NCBI GenBank assembly: GCA_017434555.1
Contig: JAFRFB010000013.1
Coordinates: 62,001 to 126,000, forward strand
Origin: Methanobrevibacter sp.
GTDB taxonomy: Archaea > Methanobacteriota > Methanobacteria > Methanobacteriales > Methanobacteriaceae
DNA length: 64,000 nt
Reading direction: 5' to 3'
Numbering within the stretch: the first letter of the stretch is position 1; every line of letters starts with the position of its first letter. The notes beneath the pieces were generated by a model, which was given only the letters and a program-made list of their open reading frames with translations, was not told the origin of the DNA and did not search any database. Made by a program: the position numbers and the translations under genes. Shown here piece after piece: positions 48,367 through 59,105 of this stretch.

Positions 48367-49623
48367 ATGTTAAATGCTAATACTTATGTTACGAGTCAAG
48401 AGGGTATTGGTGGGTCTATTAGAAACCAATACGAAGATTTTTATGTTGAAGAAATTCCTGAAATGCTTCCGACAGGTGAAGGTCCTAACGTTTGGATTTG
48501 GATTGAAAAACTTGGAAGAACAACTTTGGACGTTGTTTTAGACATTGCCCGTGATTTGCATATCGATAGGAAAAGAATGGGCTTTGCCGGAATGAAAGAT
48601 AAAAAAGCTCTAACTCGTCAATGGATTTGTATTGCAAACATGGACTCAGAAGAACAATTTAAGCAAGTTGAAAACTTGGACATTTATAAAACTGATTTTT
48701 TAGAGATTACTCGTGGCCGTAAAAAGCTCAGAATGGGTCAGCTTAAAGGAAATAAATTCAGAATTCTTATCCGTGATTTGGATGACATTGAAAAAAGCGC
48801 AGATATTGCAAATGAAGTCCTAAAAGAACTGGAAGTTACAGGCGTTCCTAATTATTATGGCTGGCAGCGTTTCGGTAAACCTAGAACCAATACTCATTTG
48901 GTTGGTGAAGCTTTAATTCAAAATGATTTGGCTGAAGCGGTTAGAAGATATGTCGGCAATCCTTCAGAAGATGAAAGTTTAGAAAATCAGCAGGCAAGAC
49001 AGGCTTATGATGATGGGGATTTGGAAAAATCCTTGGAACTGATGGGTAAAGGAATGCGTTATGAGAAAATGATGGTTCGCCAATTAATTAAGGATTCTAA
49101 AAAAGGTGAACTGGATGATAAAGCATATATGAATGCTATTCATGCCCTTCCAAAGCCACTGCAAAGGATGTTCGTTCATGCTTACCAATCATATCTTTTC
49201 AATGATGTTGTAAGCCGTCGTGTGGAGATGGGAATTAATAAATTCATTGAAGGTGACATTATTATAGATAATGGTGAACATATCATCCGAGATAAGACTC
49301 CTGATGAATATCAGGAATTAATTGATAATTTTGAAGTTAATCCAACAGTTCCTTTATATGGTACTAAAGTTCCTTTTGCCGGTGGAGAAGTCGGTGAAAT
49401 GGAAAAAAGCGTTTTGGAAAGTTATGGTCTTGAAAAAAGTGATTTTGAAGTTCCTAAAATGCCTCGTTTAGGAAGTCATGGTCTTAGACGATCTCTACGT
49501 TTTCAGGTATGGGATGCTTCTGCTAAAGCTAGTGATGATGGTGTTTTGGCTGAATTTTCAATTAATAAGGGATCTTATGCAACTGCAGTATTGCGTGAAG
49601 TAATGAAAAAAGACGTTGTATAA
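48367..49623 (+). CDS. truD: tRNA pseudouridine(13) synthase TruD
   Basis: A 418-residue protein with the TruD signature [15 protein letters not shown] (catalytic Asp78) and the NYYGWQRFG segment of the TruD insertion domain. It converts U13 of tRNA to pseudouridine. The ATG at 48367 is preceded by GTGAT; upstream in-frame codons cover the tRNA and cannot be coding. Co-transcription with the tRNA is possible. Confidence 0.94.
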   Translation: MLNANTYVTSQEGIGGSIRNQYEDFYVEEIPEMLPTGEGPNVWIWIEKLGRTTLDVVLDIARDLHIDRKRMGFAGMKDKKALTRQWICIANMDSEEQFKQVENLDIYKTDFLEITRGRKKLRMGQLKGNKFRILIRDLDDIEKSADIANEVLKELEVTGVPNYYGWQRFGKPRTNTHLVGEALIQNDLAEAVRRYVGNPSEDESLENQQARQAYDDGDLEKSLELMGKGMRYEKMMVRQLIKDSKKGELDDKAYMNAIHALPKPLQRMFVHAYQSYLFNDVVSRRVEMGINKFIEGDIIIDNGEHIIRDKTPDEYQELIDNFEVNPTVPLYGTKVPFAGGEVGEMEKSVLESYGLEKSDFEVPKMPRLGSHGLRRSLRFQVWDASAKASDDGVLAEFSINKGSYATAVLREVMKKDVV

Positions 49624-49785
49624 TTAGATTTTTTTCTTTTTAGTATCTGTTATCTTTTCTTGGAATTTTTTTGATATTTTTCTACGGTATATGTGATTTT
49701 GGGTCATATTTTACTTTTTCATACAATCAGAAAATAATTTTCAAAAATTCAATTTTAAATACTTGTTTTAACATATTATTTCTTA

Positions 49786-50175
49786 ATGATTGAATGTAGA
49801 AATATTGCAAAAGGAAAAGGAAAAGGAGAATTGATTGTTAGTTCAGAACCAATTAGTTTTTTAGGTGGAGTAAATCCTGAAAATGGTGTAATTATAGATC
49901 CTAACCATGAATTAAAAGGCCAATCAATTAAAGATAAAGTTTTATTCATTCCGGGTGGTAAAGGATCAACCGTCGGTTCTTATGTAATTTTTCAGATGAT
50001 GAAAAATAATACTGCTCCTAAAGCTATTATTTGTCTTAATGCAGAACCTATTATAGCTACAGGTGCCATAATGTCTGATATTCCAATGGTCGATTCACCT
50101 TCAGAAACTGAAGATTTGGTTAACGGCGCTTTAGTTGAAGTGGACGGAGATAATGGAATTATTACAATTTTATAA
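49786..50175 (+). CDS. Phosphomevalonate dehydratase small subunit (DUF126)
   Basis: A 129-residue protein of the aconitase X swivel family ([21 protein letters not shown], then [35 protein letters not shown]). In archaea it pairs with a large DUF521 subunit to dehydrate mevalonate 5-phosphate in isoprenoid synthesis. The large subunit is not in the window. A TATA-like TTTAAATACT about 28 bases upstream and no ribosome site suggest a leaderless message. Confidence 0.87.
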   Translation: MIECRNIAKGKGKGELIVSSEPISFLGGVNPENGVIIDPNHELKGQSIKDKVLFIPGGKGSTVGSYVIFQMMKNNTAPKAIICLNAEPIIATGAIMSDIPMVDSPSETEDLVNGALVEVDGDNGIITIL

Positions 50176-50184
50176 GTGATTTAA

Positions 50185-51417
50185 ATGCAGACTCTGATTG
50201 AAAATGTGAATATTATCAATCCTAATGATGAGTTTAAAGACAAACAGAACATTTTGATTGAGGGCAAATACATTAAAGAGATTTCATCATCAAAAATTGA
50301 CACTAAAGAAAATGTAAAGATTATTGATGGTGAAAATAAATATGTCTTGCCGGGCTTTATTGATTGTCATACTCATATTTTGGCTAAAGGTTTTCACAAA
50401 GAAGAGAATATGGCTAATCCATTAGCTATTCATTTTTATAATGGCGTTCCTCATGGAAAACAGACAATTAATGCCGGAGTTACAACAGTTAGGGATTGCG
50501 GATCTGCAGATTTAGGTGTTAAACTGGCACAGCAAAGAGGATTATTTACAGCTCCAAAATTGGAAATTTGTGTCACTCCATTGGTAATGACTGGCGGGCA
50601 TTTTGATTTAATAATGCCTTCAGGTTTTGACATGGAAATAATGTATCCCGGATTTCCTAAAGGAAGATGTGACGGTAATTTTGAAGTTTTAAAGAAAACC
50701 CGTGAAGTCAAAAGGGCAGGCGCTGATTTTATAAAGGTAATGTGTAGTGGGGGTGTTTTAACTGCAAACACTTCTCCGGAATTCTCTCAATTCAGCATTG
50801 ATGAACTTAAAACAATAGTTGGTGAAGCAAAAGTTACAAATTCAAAAGTTTCCGCTCATTGTCATAGTTTGGAGGGAATAAATAAATGTATTGATGCAGG
50901 ATTTTCATCAATCGAGCACGGTACTTTCATTGATTCAAAAACTTCTAAGAAAATGGTGGAAAATAATGTTACTTTAGTTCCTACATTGCTGGTACATCAG
51001 TATTTATATGAAAACGGATTTCCGTCATGGGACACTTATGCTGATGAAAAATTTGCAAAATTAAAAGAAATCGTTAAAGTTCACAAAGAAAACATTAAAA
51101 CCGCTTATGAATCAGGTGTAAATATTGTCATGGGAACAGATAGTGGTGTTATTCCTCATGGCCACAATTTAAAGGAACTTCTTAATTTGGTTGAGTTGGG
51201 TATGTCTCCAAAGCAGGCTATTGCATCGGCCACTACAGAAGCTGCTAAATTAATGGGGCGTGATGATATCGGATCTATTTTTGAAGGAAAATGTGCTGAT
51301 ATGATTTTTGTTGAAAAAAATCCGTTAATTGATATTGAAATATTGACCGACCCAAATAATATTGTAAAGGTTATTCAGGATGGTAGAGAAGTTAAAAATC
51401 AATACGGAGTTATGTAG
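50185..51417 (+). CDS. Amidohydrolase (imidazolonepropionase-like)
   Basis: A 410-residue metal hydrolase. PGFIDCHTHIL supplies the HxH pair; KVMCSGGV a candidate carbamylated/bridging Lys; AHCHSLEG and EHGTFID two His; and MGTDSGVIPHG the catalytic Asp. It belongs to the prolidase/aryldialkylphosphatase-like branch. The substrate is unknown. It follows the DUF126 gene by nine bases, so the two are likely co-transcribed. Confidence 0.85.
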   Translation: MQTLIENVNIINPNDEFKDKQNILIEGKYIKEISSSKIDTKENVKIIDGENKYVLPGFIDCHTHILAKGFHKEENMANPLAIHFYNGVPHGKQTINAGVTTVRDCGSADLGVKLAQQRGLFTAPKLEICVTPLVMTGGHFDLIMPSGFDMEIMYPGFPKGRCDGNFEVLKKTREVKRAGADFIKVMCSGGVLTANTSPEFSQFSIDELKTIVGEAKVTNSKVSAHCHSLEGINKCIDAGFSSIEHGTFIDSKTSKKMVENNVTLVPTLLVHQYLYENGFPSWDTYADEKFAKLKEIVKVHKENIKTAYESGVNIVMGTDSGVIPHGHNLKELLNLVELGMSPKQAIASATTEAAKLMGRDDIGSIFEGKCADMIFVEKNPLIDIEILTDPNNIVKVIQDGREVKNQYGVM

Positions 51418-52177
51418 CGGATGCGAACTCTGTAAATCCGTATGTATCAGAGATAATATTGAAATTGATGAGACTGCATATGAATTGGAAAATAATTGTT
51501 TTGAATGCGGTCACTGTATGGCGATTTGTCCTGAAGGGGCAGTTAGTCTTATTAAGTACGAAAATCAATCTGATATGATTGAAGAATACAATGCCCGTGA
51601 AATTCCTGTTGATTATGATGATTTATTACAGTTTTTAAAGCAGAGACGGTCTATTCGCTGGTTTAAAAACAAGAAAATTGATAAGGCCACCTTTGAAAAG
51701 CTTTTTATGGGAGCTTATTATTCACCTTCAGCCCAAAACATGCAGGATGTGGAATTTGCAGTTCTCGATGAAAAACTCGATGAATTCATGGAACTGGTCT
51801 ATGATATAATTAAAGTTCAAGAAGACGAGTTTTTCAGAATTAAGGAATTTGGAGATTATTTAAAAGATAAATCCTCTAAAAAATTTCATCCATTGCTTTG
51901 GGAAGGTTCACAGCTTATTTTAACCTTTTCTACTGATAAAACTAGTGCTGTAATAGCAAATACTCGTCTGGAGTTATTGGCATATTCTCTTGGTTTGGGA
52001 GGATTTTATTCACTCTTCATTTTAAAGGCAGATGAGATTAATCATGACAAATTAATGGAATTTTTCCCTGAAATTGATAAATCTAAACATATGTACTCTT
52101 CTTTTGTAATTGGATATCCTAAAAAGAGATTTAGAAGAACTCTTCCTCATGATGATATCACTATAAAATTTTTGTAA
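51380..52177 (+). CDS. Ferredoxin-nitroreductase fusion protein
   Basis: A 265-residue protein. Residues 12-50 carry two [4Fe-4S] motifs (CSGCELCKSVC and CFECGHCMAIC). A nitroreductase fold follows (RRSIRWFKNKKID, YYSPSAQNMQDVEF, LGLGGFYSLF). Such fusions move electrons from ferredoxin to FMN. The start at 51380 lies within the amidohydrolase gene, 38 bases before its end, in another frame. GTAAAGG lies about nine bases upstream. Confidence 0.87.
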   Translation: MVEKLKINTELCSGCELCKSVCIRDNIEIDETAYELENNCFECGHCMAICPEGAVSLIKYENQSDMIEEYNAREIPVDYDDLLQFLKQRRSIRWFKNKKIDKATFEKLFMGAYYSPSAQNMQDVEFAVLDEKLDEFMELVYDIIKVQEDEFFRIKEFGDYLKDKSSKKFHPLLWEGSQLILTFSTDKTSAVIANTRLELLAYSLGLGGFYSLFILKADEINHDKLMEFFPEIDKSKHMYSSFVIGYPKKRFRRTLPHDDITIKFL

Positions 52178-52229
52178 ACCTAAATCTTATTTATTATGAT
52201 TTATATACTATTTTTAATGATGTGGTATT

Positions 52230-54713
52230 ATGGCTAAGCTTAAAGATATGGATGTGCCGATTGAGGGAATGCATTGTGCTTCTTGTGTTTTAAGTGTTAA
52301 TAAAACATTTGAACGTGAAGAGGGGGTTGAAGCAGTTGATGCAGATTTGGCTTCAAATAAACTTCACATCACAGTCAATCCTAAAAAAATGACTTATGAT
52401 GAAATGGATTCTATAGTCAAAAATTTGGGTTTTGAACTGCATTCCGATGAGGTAACCTTAAGAATTGATGGAATGCATTGTGCTTCATGTACAATGAATG
52501 TAGAAAACTTCTTAATACGTAAGGATGGTATTTTTGATGTTAAGGCGGATTTAACTTCCGGAACTGCCTTTGTCCGTTATGATAAAAGTAAAGTTACTAT
52601 TGATGATATGGAAGAGGTAATTAAAAATTTGGGTTTTGAACTTTTAGGAATTGATGGACAAACGGAAATCGATGAAGAAGAGCTTTACAGACAGGATTTA
52701 AAAAGTAAAAGAAACCGTATAATCGTTGGTTTGTTTTTTTCAGTAATATTAATGATTTTGATGTATAGCGGATGGGACCCTTTAATGGGACTAACGCATC
52801 AGCTGCATCAAAGTACGGGAATTGATATCTCTTCAATGGGATTGTTATCACTACTTATAAGTATTTTCCCTTTTTTATATGTTTCACTCCCGATTTTAAA
52901 AGCAGGAATCAATGGATTGATGCATAAGAACTTGAATATGGATGTAATGTATTCCATGGGTATAATTGTGGCATATGGATCAAGTATCCTGGGAACATTC
53001 GGTATTGTTTTGGACCATTCTTTTATGTTTTATGAATCTGCAGTTATGCTTCCTTCATTTTTAATGATTGGAAGATATCTGGAAGCTAAAGCTAAAAAGA
53101 AAACTTCCGATTCTATTCGTGAATTGATTGGGCTTCAGCCAACTGTCGCCACATTGGTCGAACTTGATGAAAACAATGAAGTGATATCCCAAAAAGAGGT
53201 TCAGATTGCTGAAATCAGTTTGGAAGATAAGCTTTTGGTTAAACCTGGGGATAAAATACCTGTTGACGGAAAAGTTATCGGCGGTGAATCATATGTTGAT
53301 GAATCCATGATTAACGGTGAACCTATTCCTAAAGTTAAAAAGGATGGTGAGGAAGTTTTTGCCGGAACCATTAATCAGGACGGTGTATTAATTATATCTG
53401 CTTTAAAAATAGGTTCCGAAACAGTATTGTCAAACATTATTCGTTTGGTTGAAAAGGCACAGTCTTCAAGACCTCCCGTTCAGAAATTCGCAAATTCTAT
53501 TGTCACTTACTTTATTCCGGTTATTTTAACAATAGCTATTGTTGTATTCTGCATCTGGTATTTCGTACTTGGTGCAACATTATTGTTCTCTCTTACATGT
53601 TTAATATCCATTTTAGTTGTTGCATGTCCTTGTGCATTGGGTTTGGCTACTCCAACGGCAGTTACTGTAGGTGTTGGAAGGGCAGCTGAGTTCGGTATTT
53701 TAATTAAAAATGGGGATACCTTGGAAAATGCCGGACAAATTGACGTTGCGGCTTTTGATAAAACCGGAACTATTACTGAAGGAAAACCTGAAGTCGATGA
53801 TATAATCACTTATGGCATTTCTGAAGATGAACTGATAACTCTTGCGGCTTCTGTTGAGCAAAATTCAAACCATCCTATTGCTAAAGCTATTGTAAGAAAG
53901 GCTGATGGATTTGAATTGTTAAATACAGTGGATTTTGAAAACGTTACTGGTAAAGGTATTAAGGCAAATATTGATGGTAAAACAGTATTGGCTGGAAACC
54001 GTGCATTAATGGAAAGTGAGGGTATTGAAATTTCTGATGAAGTATTGTCTGCTTTCAATGAATTGGAAAATCAAAGTAAAACCATAATTCTTTTGGCAGT
54101 TGACATGTCTGTTCGTGGAATTTTAAGTTTATCTGATAAGGTCAAGCAAAATTCTAAAAGAACCATTGAAGAATTACATAAGATGGGCGTTGAAACATAC
54201 ATGTTAACGGGCGACAATGAAAGCACAGCACTATCTGTTGCAAAGGATGTTGGCATTGATAATGTCAGGGCAGGAATTTTACCTGAAAATAAACTTGATA
54301 TTGTAAAGGATATCCAGTCAAATGCTTCCAGAAAGGTATTGTTTACCGGAGACGGTATTAACGATGCGCCTGCATTAACTCAGGCCGATATTGGTGTTGC
54401 AATGGGTAACGGAACCGATATTGCAATGGAAAGCGGTGATGTTGTAGTGATGGAAGGAGACCTGGAAAATGTTGTGGCTGCAGTTCAGTTCTCTAAAAAG
54501 GTAATGCGAAGAATTAAGGAAAATATATTCTGGGCGTTTGCATACAATACAATATTAATCCCTGTTGCTGCCGGAGCATTATATCCTAGCTTTGGAATAA
54601 TGTTTAAACCTGAACTGGCAGGTTTGGCAATGGCATTAAGTTCCGTTACTGTAATCTCTCTGTCATTGTTGCTTAAACGTTACGTGCCACCTATAAAAAG
54701 AGTAAAAAATTAA
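52230..54713 (+). CDS. copA: Copper-exporting P-type ATPase
   Basis: An 827-residue P1B-ATPase. Two N-terminal heavy-metal domains have GMHCASC (Cys16/19 and Cys84/87). A membrane CPC motif (VACPCALGLATPTAV) sets copper specificity. DKTGTITEG, an HP dipeptide (NSNHPIAKAI) and GDGINDAPAL are present. Eight membrane segments are expected. Residues around 105-130 are as in bacterial-type CopA. A TATA-like TTTATATACT lies just upstream. Confidence 0.95.
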   Translation: MAKLKDMDVPIEGMHCASCVLSVNKTFEREEGVEAVDADLASNKLHITVNPKKMTYDEMDSIVKNLGFELHSDEVTLRIDGMHCASCTMNVENFLIRKDGIFDVKADLTSGTAFVRYDKSKVTIDDMEEVIKNLGFELLGIDGQTEIDEEELYRQDLKSKRNRIIVGLFFSVILMILMYSGWDPLMGLTHQLHQSTGIDISSMGLLSLLISIFPFLYVSLPILKAGINGLMHKNLNMDVMYSMGIIVAYGSSILGTFGIVLDHSFMFYESAVMLPSFLMIGRYLEAKAKKKTSDSIRELIGLQPTVATLVELDENNEVISQKEVQIAEISLEDKLLVKPGDKIPVDGKVIGGESYVDESMINGEPIPKVKKDGEEVFAGTINQDGVLIISALKIGSETVLSNIIRLVEKAQSSRPPVQKFANSIVTYFIPVILTIAIVVFCIWYFVLGATLLFSLTCLISILVVACPCALGLATPTAVTVGVGRAAEFGILIKNGDTLENAGQIDVAAFDKTGTITEGKPEVDDIITYGISEDELITLAASVEQNSNHPIAKAIVRKADGFELLNTVDFENVTGKGIKANIDGKTVLAGNRALMESEGIEISDEVLSAFNELENQSKTIILLAVDMSVRGILSLSDKVKQNSKRTIEELHKMGVETYMLTGDNESTALSVAKDVGIDNVRAGILPENKLDIVKDIQSNASRKVLFTGDGINDAPALTQADIGVAMGNGTDIAMESGDVVVMEGDLENVVAAVQFSKKVMRRIKENIFWAFAYNTILIPVAAGALYPSFGIMFKPELAGLAMALSSVTVISLSLLLKRYVPPIKRVKN

Positions 54714-54780
54714 TCTATTTTATTTTTTTATTATTTTTTAAAAACTGTTTTTTGATAAAAAAAGAAAAAAGGTGGTTTAT
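54714..54780 (+). terminator. T-rich terminator region after copA
   Basis: Runs TTTTATTTTTTTATTATTTT and further T tracts directly follow the copA stop. Archaeal termination often uses such T runs without a hairpin. The convergent DUF4013 gene ends here too. Confidence 0.5.
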
Positions 54781-55497
54781 TTATATTTCTGAGTATAATA
54801 AACCGATAGCTCTGTGGTAGAAGAATATTATGTAAACTAATGCAATACCGAATAAGATGTCTCCGATAAGATCGTTAAGTGAAGCAATAGCGCTGACAAT
54901 TAATACGATGATAAATGATATAACGATAACAAGAGCAGCAACTGCAAGGAGTTTAACGATACCTACTCTGGTTATGTCTCCAATTGCTTCTCCAATAACT
55001 AAAGCAGCACCTAAATCATCAGTTTTTGCTAATCTACATTTAGCCATAAAGTTTGCTAAAGCAAAGATGATAAATAAGATTATTGTAATTAAACTAATTA
55101 ACCAGTTTTTGAGGAAGAATCCTAAAACAAAAATGATAATTACTGGAACAAGATAATAAACAATATCGACAATAATTAATTTAAAAGCATTTGAAATTTG
55201 TCTTTCAAATTCAATTCCTGGACCGTCATTTCTTCTTTCAATACCATATTTAATAATGTCTAAAGCATATCCTTCAATTAAGAATAGTATAATTATGAAA
55301 ACAAGTAATCCGATAACACCCATTCCTGTAAAAGCACCACTGGCTAATCCTGCTGAATGTAAACCAACGACAATGCTGACTGCAGTACTTCCTCCGATAA
55401 TTGCAGCAACTATTCCTAAAACCAGGAATAATATAAATGATGGAATATTATGTAACGGGTATTCTAATGCATCAGTTATGATTTCTATTATATTCAT
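54781..55497 (-). CDS. DUF4013 membrane protein
   Basis: A 238-residue protein with about six hydrophobic segments and the DUF4013 pattern (GYALDIIKYGIERRNDGPGIEF). It acts in the membrane; function unknown. Methanobrevibacter genomes carry several. A second member is at 58342-59049. Confidence 0.8.
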   Translation of the reverse strand: MNIIEIITDALEYPLHNIPSFILFLVLGIVAAIIGGSTAVSIVVGLHSAGLASGAFTGMGVIGLLVFIIILFLIEGYALDIIKYGIERRNDGPGIEFERQISNAFKLIIVDIVYYLVPVIIIFVLGFFLKNWLISLITIILFIIFALANFMAKCRLAKTDDLGAALVIGEAIGDITRVGIVKLLAVAALVIVISFIIVLIVSAIASLNDLIGDILFGIALVYIIFFYHRAIGLLYSEI

Positions 55498-55703
55498 ATT
55501 TTTTTCACCTCATAAAATTTTATCAACTCTACAGAGTTACTTTTTAATTTATTATTTGTGTTATATAAATTAATCTAATGAAATTAAGATTTAATTTTAT
55601 ATCGATTAATTATGTTTAATGGATTTTAAAAAATAAAATTCAAAAGAATTCGTCTTATATGCGTGGTTTTTCAAAAAAATAAAAAAAGAAATCGAAGGAT
55701 TTC
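55498..55703. promoter_or_regulatory. Intergenic region before the DUF4013 gene
   Basis: About 205 AT-rich bases. AATTAATCTAATG-type words and a TATA-like TTATATAAAT are near 55558-55568, upstream of the minus-strand DUF4013 gene. Nothing else is seen. Confidence 0.35.
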
Positions 55704-56543
55704 TTATTCAAGTTCAACATTCAATTTTCCGATTTTTGGAGCAAGGAAATTGTAAAATGCAGCGATTATTAATGATGCGATAAATGTGATAAAGAATCCG
55801 AGTAAAACGTCTATCAACGCATTAAATATTTGAACTCCGCTGATTATCAAAATTATTGCCATAATAATATTTAAAATGAGACTAATAGCACCCATAGCTA
55901 TTGCAAAATTTACGGGAGGTATTGAATCAAGCTGTGTAAACTTGCCTTCTTTTGATAATTTTACAAGTATTCCTCTTTCACTGTTGGCTAAAACATTGTA
56001 AATGTAGACTCCAAGTAATGTAAATACTGAAACAATGATTGTAGAACCGATTATTCCAACTGCAATACTTGTCGGATTGGATATTATAAACATTAATTGA
56101 TAAACATATGTTGCAACATCAGTTTGTGAAGCATACATCAATAATGTCATTAATGAGCTTATAAACAATGGAATAATTAGGGACAGTGCCAAATAAACTA
56201 CAAGAATCAATATTAAAGTTATTACACCAAAAATCAATCCGGTTTCTTTTGCTGAAACCTTTTTAATATAATCTCCTTCAATATCCAGTTTAATAAATCC
56301 TAATTTTTTGGATAGGACATTATATAGATATCCTTGTGAGAAATATAGGAAAATACTGCATATCATGGTTCCAAAAACAATTGTAGGAATTATATACATC
56401 ATAACTCCGATACTGTTTTGAACGCTTGCTGCAAATATTCCTACGATAATTATGGATATTATAATTGAAATTAATGTGGCTATTCCTGTTGATATGATTG
56501 TATATGATGCAATATCAATAGATTTTAGTTCTTTTATTGCCAT
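55704..56543 (-). CDS. Multi-pass membrane protein
   Basis: A 279-residue protein of two similar halves, each with three or four membrane segments and a short charged domain (NVLSKKLGFIKLDIEGDYIKKV and NVLANSERGILVKLSKEGKF). No named family is recognised. It is one gene away from purB in the same direction; a gap of eight bases suggests an operon. Function unknown. Confidence 0.65.
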   Translation of the reverse strand: MAIKELKSIDIASYTIISTGIATLISIIISIIIVGIFAASVQNSIGVMMYIIPTIVFGTMICSIFLYFSQGYLYNVLSKKLGFIKLDIEGDYIKKVSAKETGLIFGVITLILILVVYLALSLIIPLFISSLMTLLMYASQTDVATYVYQLMFIISNPTSIAVGIIGSTIIVSVFTLLGVYIYNVLANSERGILVKLSKEGKFTQLDSIPPVNFAIAMGAISLILNIIMAIILIISGVQIFNALIDVLLGFFITFIASLIIAAFYNFLAPKIGKLNVELE

Positions 56544-56551
56544 ATTATCAC

Positions 56552-57901
56552 TTAAAACCAGGTTTTGGAGTCTTCCAATAGCTCATCAATGATAATTTCT
56601 ATTGAACCTGTGTAAGTATGAGGATCCATAATCTTTTCAACATCCTCTTCAGTCAGGTATTTTTGGACTTCACTGTCTTCAAGGATAAGTTCTCCGAGCA
56701 ATAATTTTTCCTTATTCGCCTTAATGGCATTTTTTCTTACAATTCCGTATGCGGTTTGTTTACCCATTCCTGCTCTTGTAAGTTCAGCCATTAATCTTTC
56801 AGCCATGATTAAACCGTTAGTAAAGTTTAAGTTTCTTTCGATATTTTCTTCATAGAATACTAAATTACTCATTAATTTGATTGTTAAGTTTAAAATGTAG
56901 TCTGTTAGGATACAGCTTTCCGGAAACATTATTCTTTCACAGGATGAGTTTGTCAAGTCTCTTTCATGCCATAATGGGTTGTTGTCAAGGGCTGCGTTGA
57001 CATAGGATTTAACAATTCTTGCAACACCACAAATCCTTTCAGCTGTAATCGGATTCATTTTATGTGGCATTGTACTGCTTCCGACCTGTTTTTCAGGATC
57101 GAAGTATTCTCCAACTTCCATTATTTCTGTTCTTTGAAGGCTTCTGATTTCCAAAGCTATTTTATCCAATGTTGAAGCAATGTTTGCCAAGGTTGAAATG
57201 AATTCCACGTGATTGTCTCTTTGAACAACCTGATTTGTAATTTTTGCAGCAGGTAAATCCAAGATGCGTGCAACGGTTTTGTGAATTTTCCATCCGTCTG
57301 TTCCTAATGCTGCGGTTGTTCCGACTGCTCCGTCCATCATTGCAATACAGACGTTTGCTCTTGCATGTTCCAGTCTGTCATATTGTCTGTGAAGTTCATC
57401 TGCCCATAGAGCAAATTTCATTCCGTAAGTTGTTGGAAGTGCGTGCTGTCCGTGTGTACGTCCAATACAAACTTTCATTTTATTTTCACTGGCCAAGTCA
57501 AGCATTATTTTAGTTAATCTTTCTAATTTTTCTTCTAAAACGTCAATTGAGTCACGAATGAGTAAGGAATTTGAACTGTCTACGATATCATTGGATGTAG
57601 CGCCGAAGTGAACATATTCTCCTGCACCATTTTCACAGACTTCGGTAATTCCTTTGGATAATGCTGCAATATCGTGGTTGGTTTCAGCTTCAATAGCTTT
57701 AACTCTTTCAAGTTTAACGTAATCTGTATTAGCTTTCCTTGCGATTTCATCAGCTACTTCCTGAGGGATTATTCCTAATTCCCCTTCTGCTTGTGCTAGT
57801 GCTGATTCAATGTCTAGCATTCTTTGTAATTTATTTTCCTCTTCCCAAATATTTTTCATTTCGGGAGTACCATACCTAAATTCGATTGGGTGTATAGCCA
57901 T
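56552..57901 (-). CDS. purB: Adenylosuccinate lyase
   Basis: A 449-residue protein. The signature GSSTMPHKMNPITAERI lies near residue 277, and GEYVHFGATSNDIVDSS and IGRTHGQHALPTTYG carry the active-site residues. It makes AMP from adenylosuccinate and AICAR from SAICAR. The start MAIHPIEFRYG follows GAGATGATAAAAA. Confidence 0.96.
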   Translation of the reverse strand: MAIHPIEFRYGTPEMKNIWEEENKLQRMLDIESALAQAEGELGIIPQEVADEIARKANTDYVKLERVKAIEAETNHDIAALSKGITEVCENGAGEYVHFGATSNDIVDSSNSLLIRDSIDVLEEKLERLTKIMLDLASENKMKVCIGRTHGQHALPTTYGMKFALWADELHRQYDRLEHARANVCIAMMDGAVGTTAALGTDGWKIHKTVARILDLPAAKITNQVVQRDNHVEFISTLANIASTLDKIALEIRSLQRTEIMEVGEYFDPEKQVGSSTMPHKMNPITAERICGVARIVKSYVNAALDNNPLWHERDLTNSSCERIMFPESCILTDYILNLTIKLMSNLVFYEENIERNLNFTNGLIMAERLMAELTRAGMGKQTAYGIVRKNAIKANKEKLLLGELILEDSEVQKYLTEEDVEKIMDPHTYTGSIEIIIDELLEDSKTWF

Positions 57902-58114
57902 TTTTTATCATCTCATTAATTTATTATATATTAATATATTTTGAATGGTCTATTATAATAGTTTAATGTATTTATATATTCAAATTCAATTTGCACTACT
58001 GTTTATTTATTTGAAAATTTTTTTTCGATTGTCACCATCAATTTAAAATTCTGTAATAATATTTATATACACATCGAAAATATATTATATCTAGAGGTTA
58101 ACATTTAGTTGTTA
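57902..58114. promoter_or_regulatory. Divergent promoter region, purB and HTH gene
   Basis: About 210 AT-rich bases. Minus-strand TATA-like TTATATATTA near 57920-57935 serves purB, while plus-strand TTATATACAC near 58063-58072 serves the HTH gene. No gene is seen. Confidence 0.4.
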
Positions 58115-58345
58115 ATGGATACAATGGGTGATAATTTGGATACTAAAATTCGTGAATTTCGCCAATTGAAAGGTCTAACTCAACAGGAGTTGGCTGATAG
58201 GGCAGGTGTCACTCGTCAAACCATTAATGCTTTGGAAAATGCTAGATATAATCCATCTTTGTTATTAGCCTATCGAATTACAAAAATATTGGGTCAAGAA
58301 AGTATTGAAGATGTTTTTATTATGGATGGGGGAAATGAAGAATGA
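58115..58345 (+). CDS. XRE/Cro-type HTH regulator
   Basis: A 76-residue protein that is almost wholly a helix-turn-helix ([19 protein letters not shown], then [22 protein letters not shown]). It resembles the small YozG/HipB-like regulators. Its TGA overlaps the ATG of the DUF4013 gene, so it is co-transcribed and may control it. Starts at 58115, 58124 or a TTG behind GGTGATAA are all possible. Confidence 0.82.
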   Translation: MDTMGDNLDTKIREFRQLKGLTQQELADRAGVTRQTINALENARYNPSLLLAYRITKILGQESIEDVFIMDGGNEE

Positions 58346-59049
58346 TTTTAGATTTATATAAGGATTCTTTTGAATTTGCATCAAAAAAGATTAGTATTCT
58401 TCTTGTATTGGGAGTTTTATCTTTTTTCAGCATTTTAATAATTCCTGCGATTTTTGTTTATGGATATGGGTATAGGGTTATTAAGATGTCTACTCAAAGC
58501 ATGATTAATGGAGAAGATGAGCCTCCTGAATTTGGTGAATATAAAAAAATGTTTATTGATGGTTTAAGGTATATTTTAGTTTATTTGGTTTATTTGATTA
58601 TTCCGATTATTATTATAGCTATTTCAATAACGGGCGGATCAATAAATGGAGTATTGTTCTTAATAGGCATCATTTTGATGATAATTTGTATGTTGATTGC
58701 TTATTTGGCTGTACCTAATATGGCTGCCAATGATGATTCTATATCTGCAGCATTCGCATTTTCGGATTTACTTGATGTCGTGCGTTCAATCGGTTATCTC
58801 AGATTCATCTTGACTTATATTGGAATAGCATTGATTGCTCTGGCAATTGTTCTTGTTGCAACATTGATAATTATTTTCATCTTCGGAGTATTGGGCGTTG
58901 CATCATTAAGCATTTCCGGAAGGGGTGCTGGTGCGGTCAGTTTATTTGCAACGATTATCTTTAACTTTGTGATGTTCTTTTTAGTAGCGCCTTACATATC
59001 ATTGTTCAAAGACCGTTGTCAAGGATTAATATATTCAATAGGAAGTTAA
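58342..59049 (+). CDS. DUF4013 membrane protein (second)
   Basis: A 235-residue protein with about five or six membrane segments and the DUF4013 pattern ([27 protein letters not shown]). It overlaps the HTH gene by four bases (ATGA). Function unknown. Pairing with an XRE regulator suggests a membrane-sensing unit. Confidence 0.78.
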   Translation: MILDLYKDSFEFASKKISILLVLGVLSFFSILIIPAIFVYGYGYRVIKMSTQSMINGEDEPPEFGEYKKMFIDGLRYILVYLVYLIIPIIIIAISITGGSINGVLFLIGIILMIICMLIAYLAVPNMAANDDSISAAFAFSDLLDVVRSIGYLRFILTYIGIALIALAIVLVATLIIIFIFGVLGVASLSISGRGAGAVSLFATIIFNFVMFFLVAPYISLFKDRCQGLIYSIGS

Positions 59050-59105
59050 TTATTTTTTACTTCCATCTTATTATTTTTTATATTAATATAACCATATCTT
59101 TTAAT

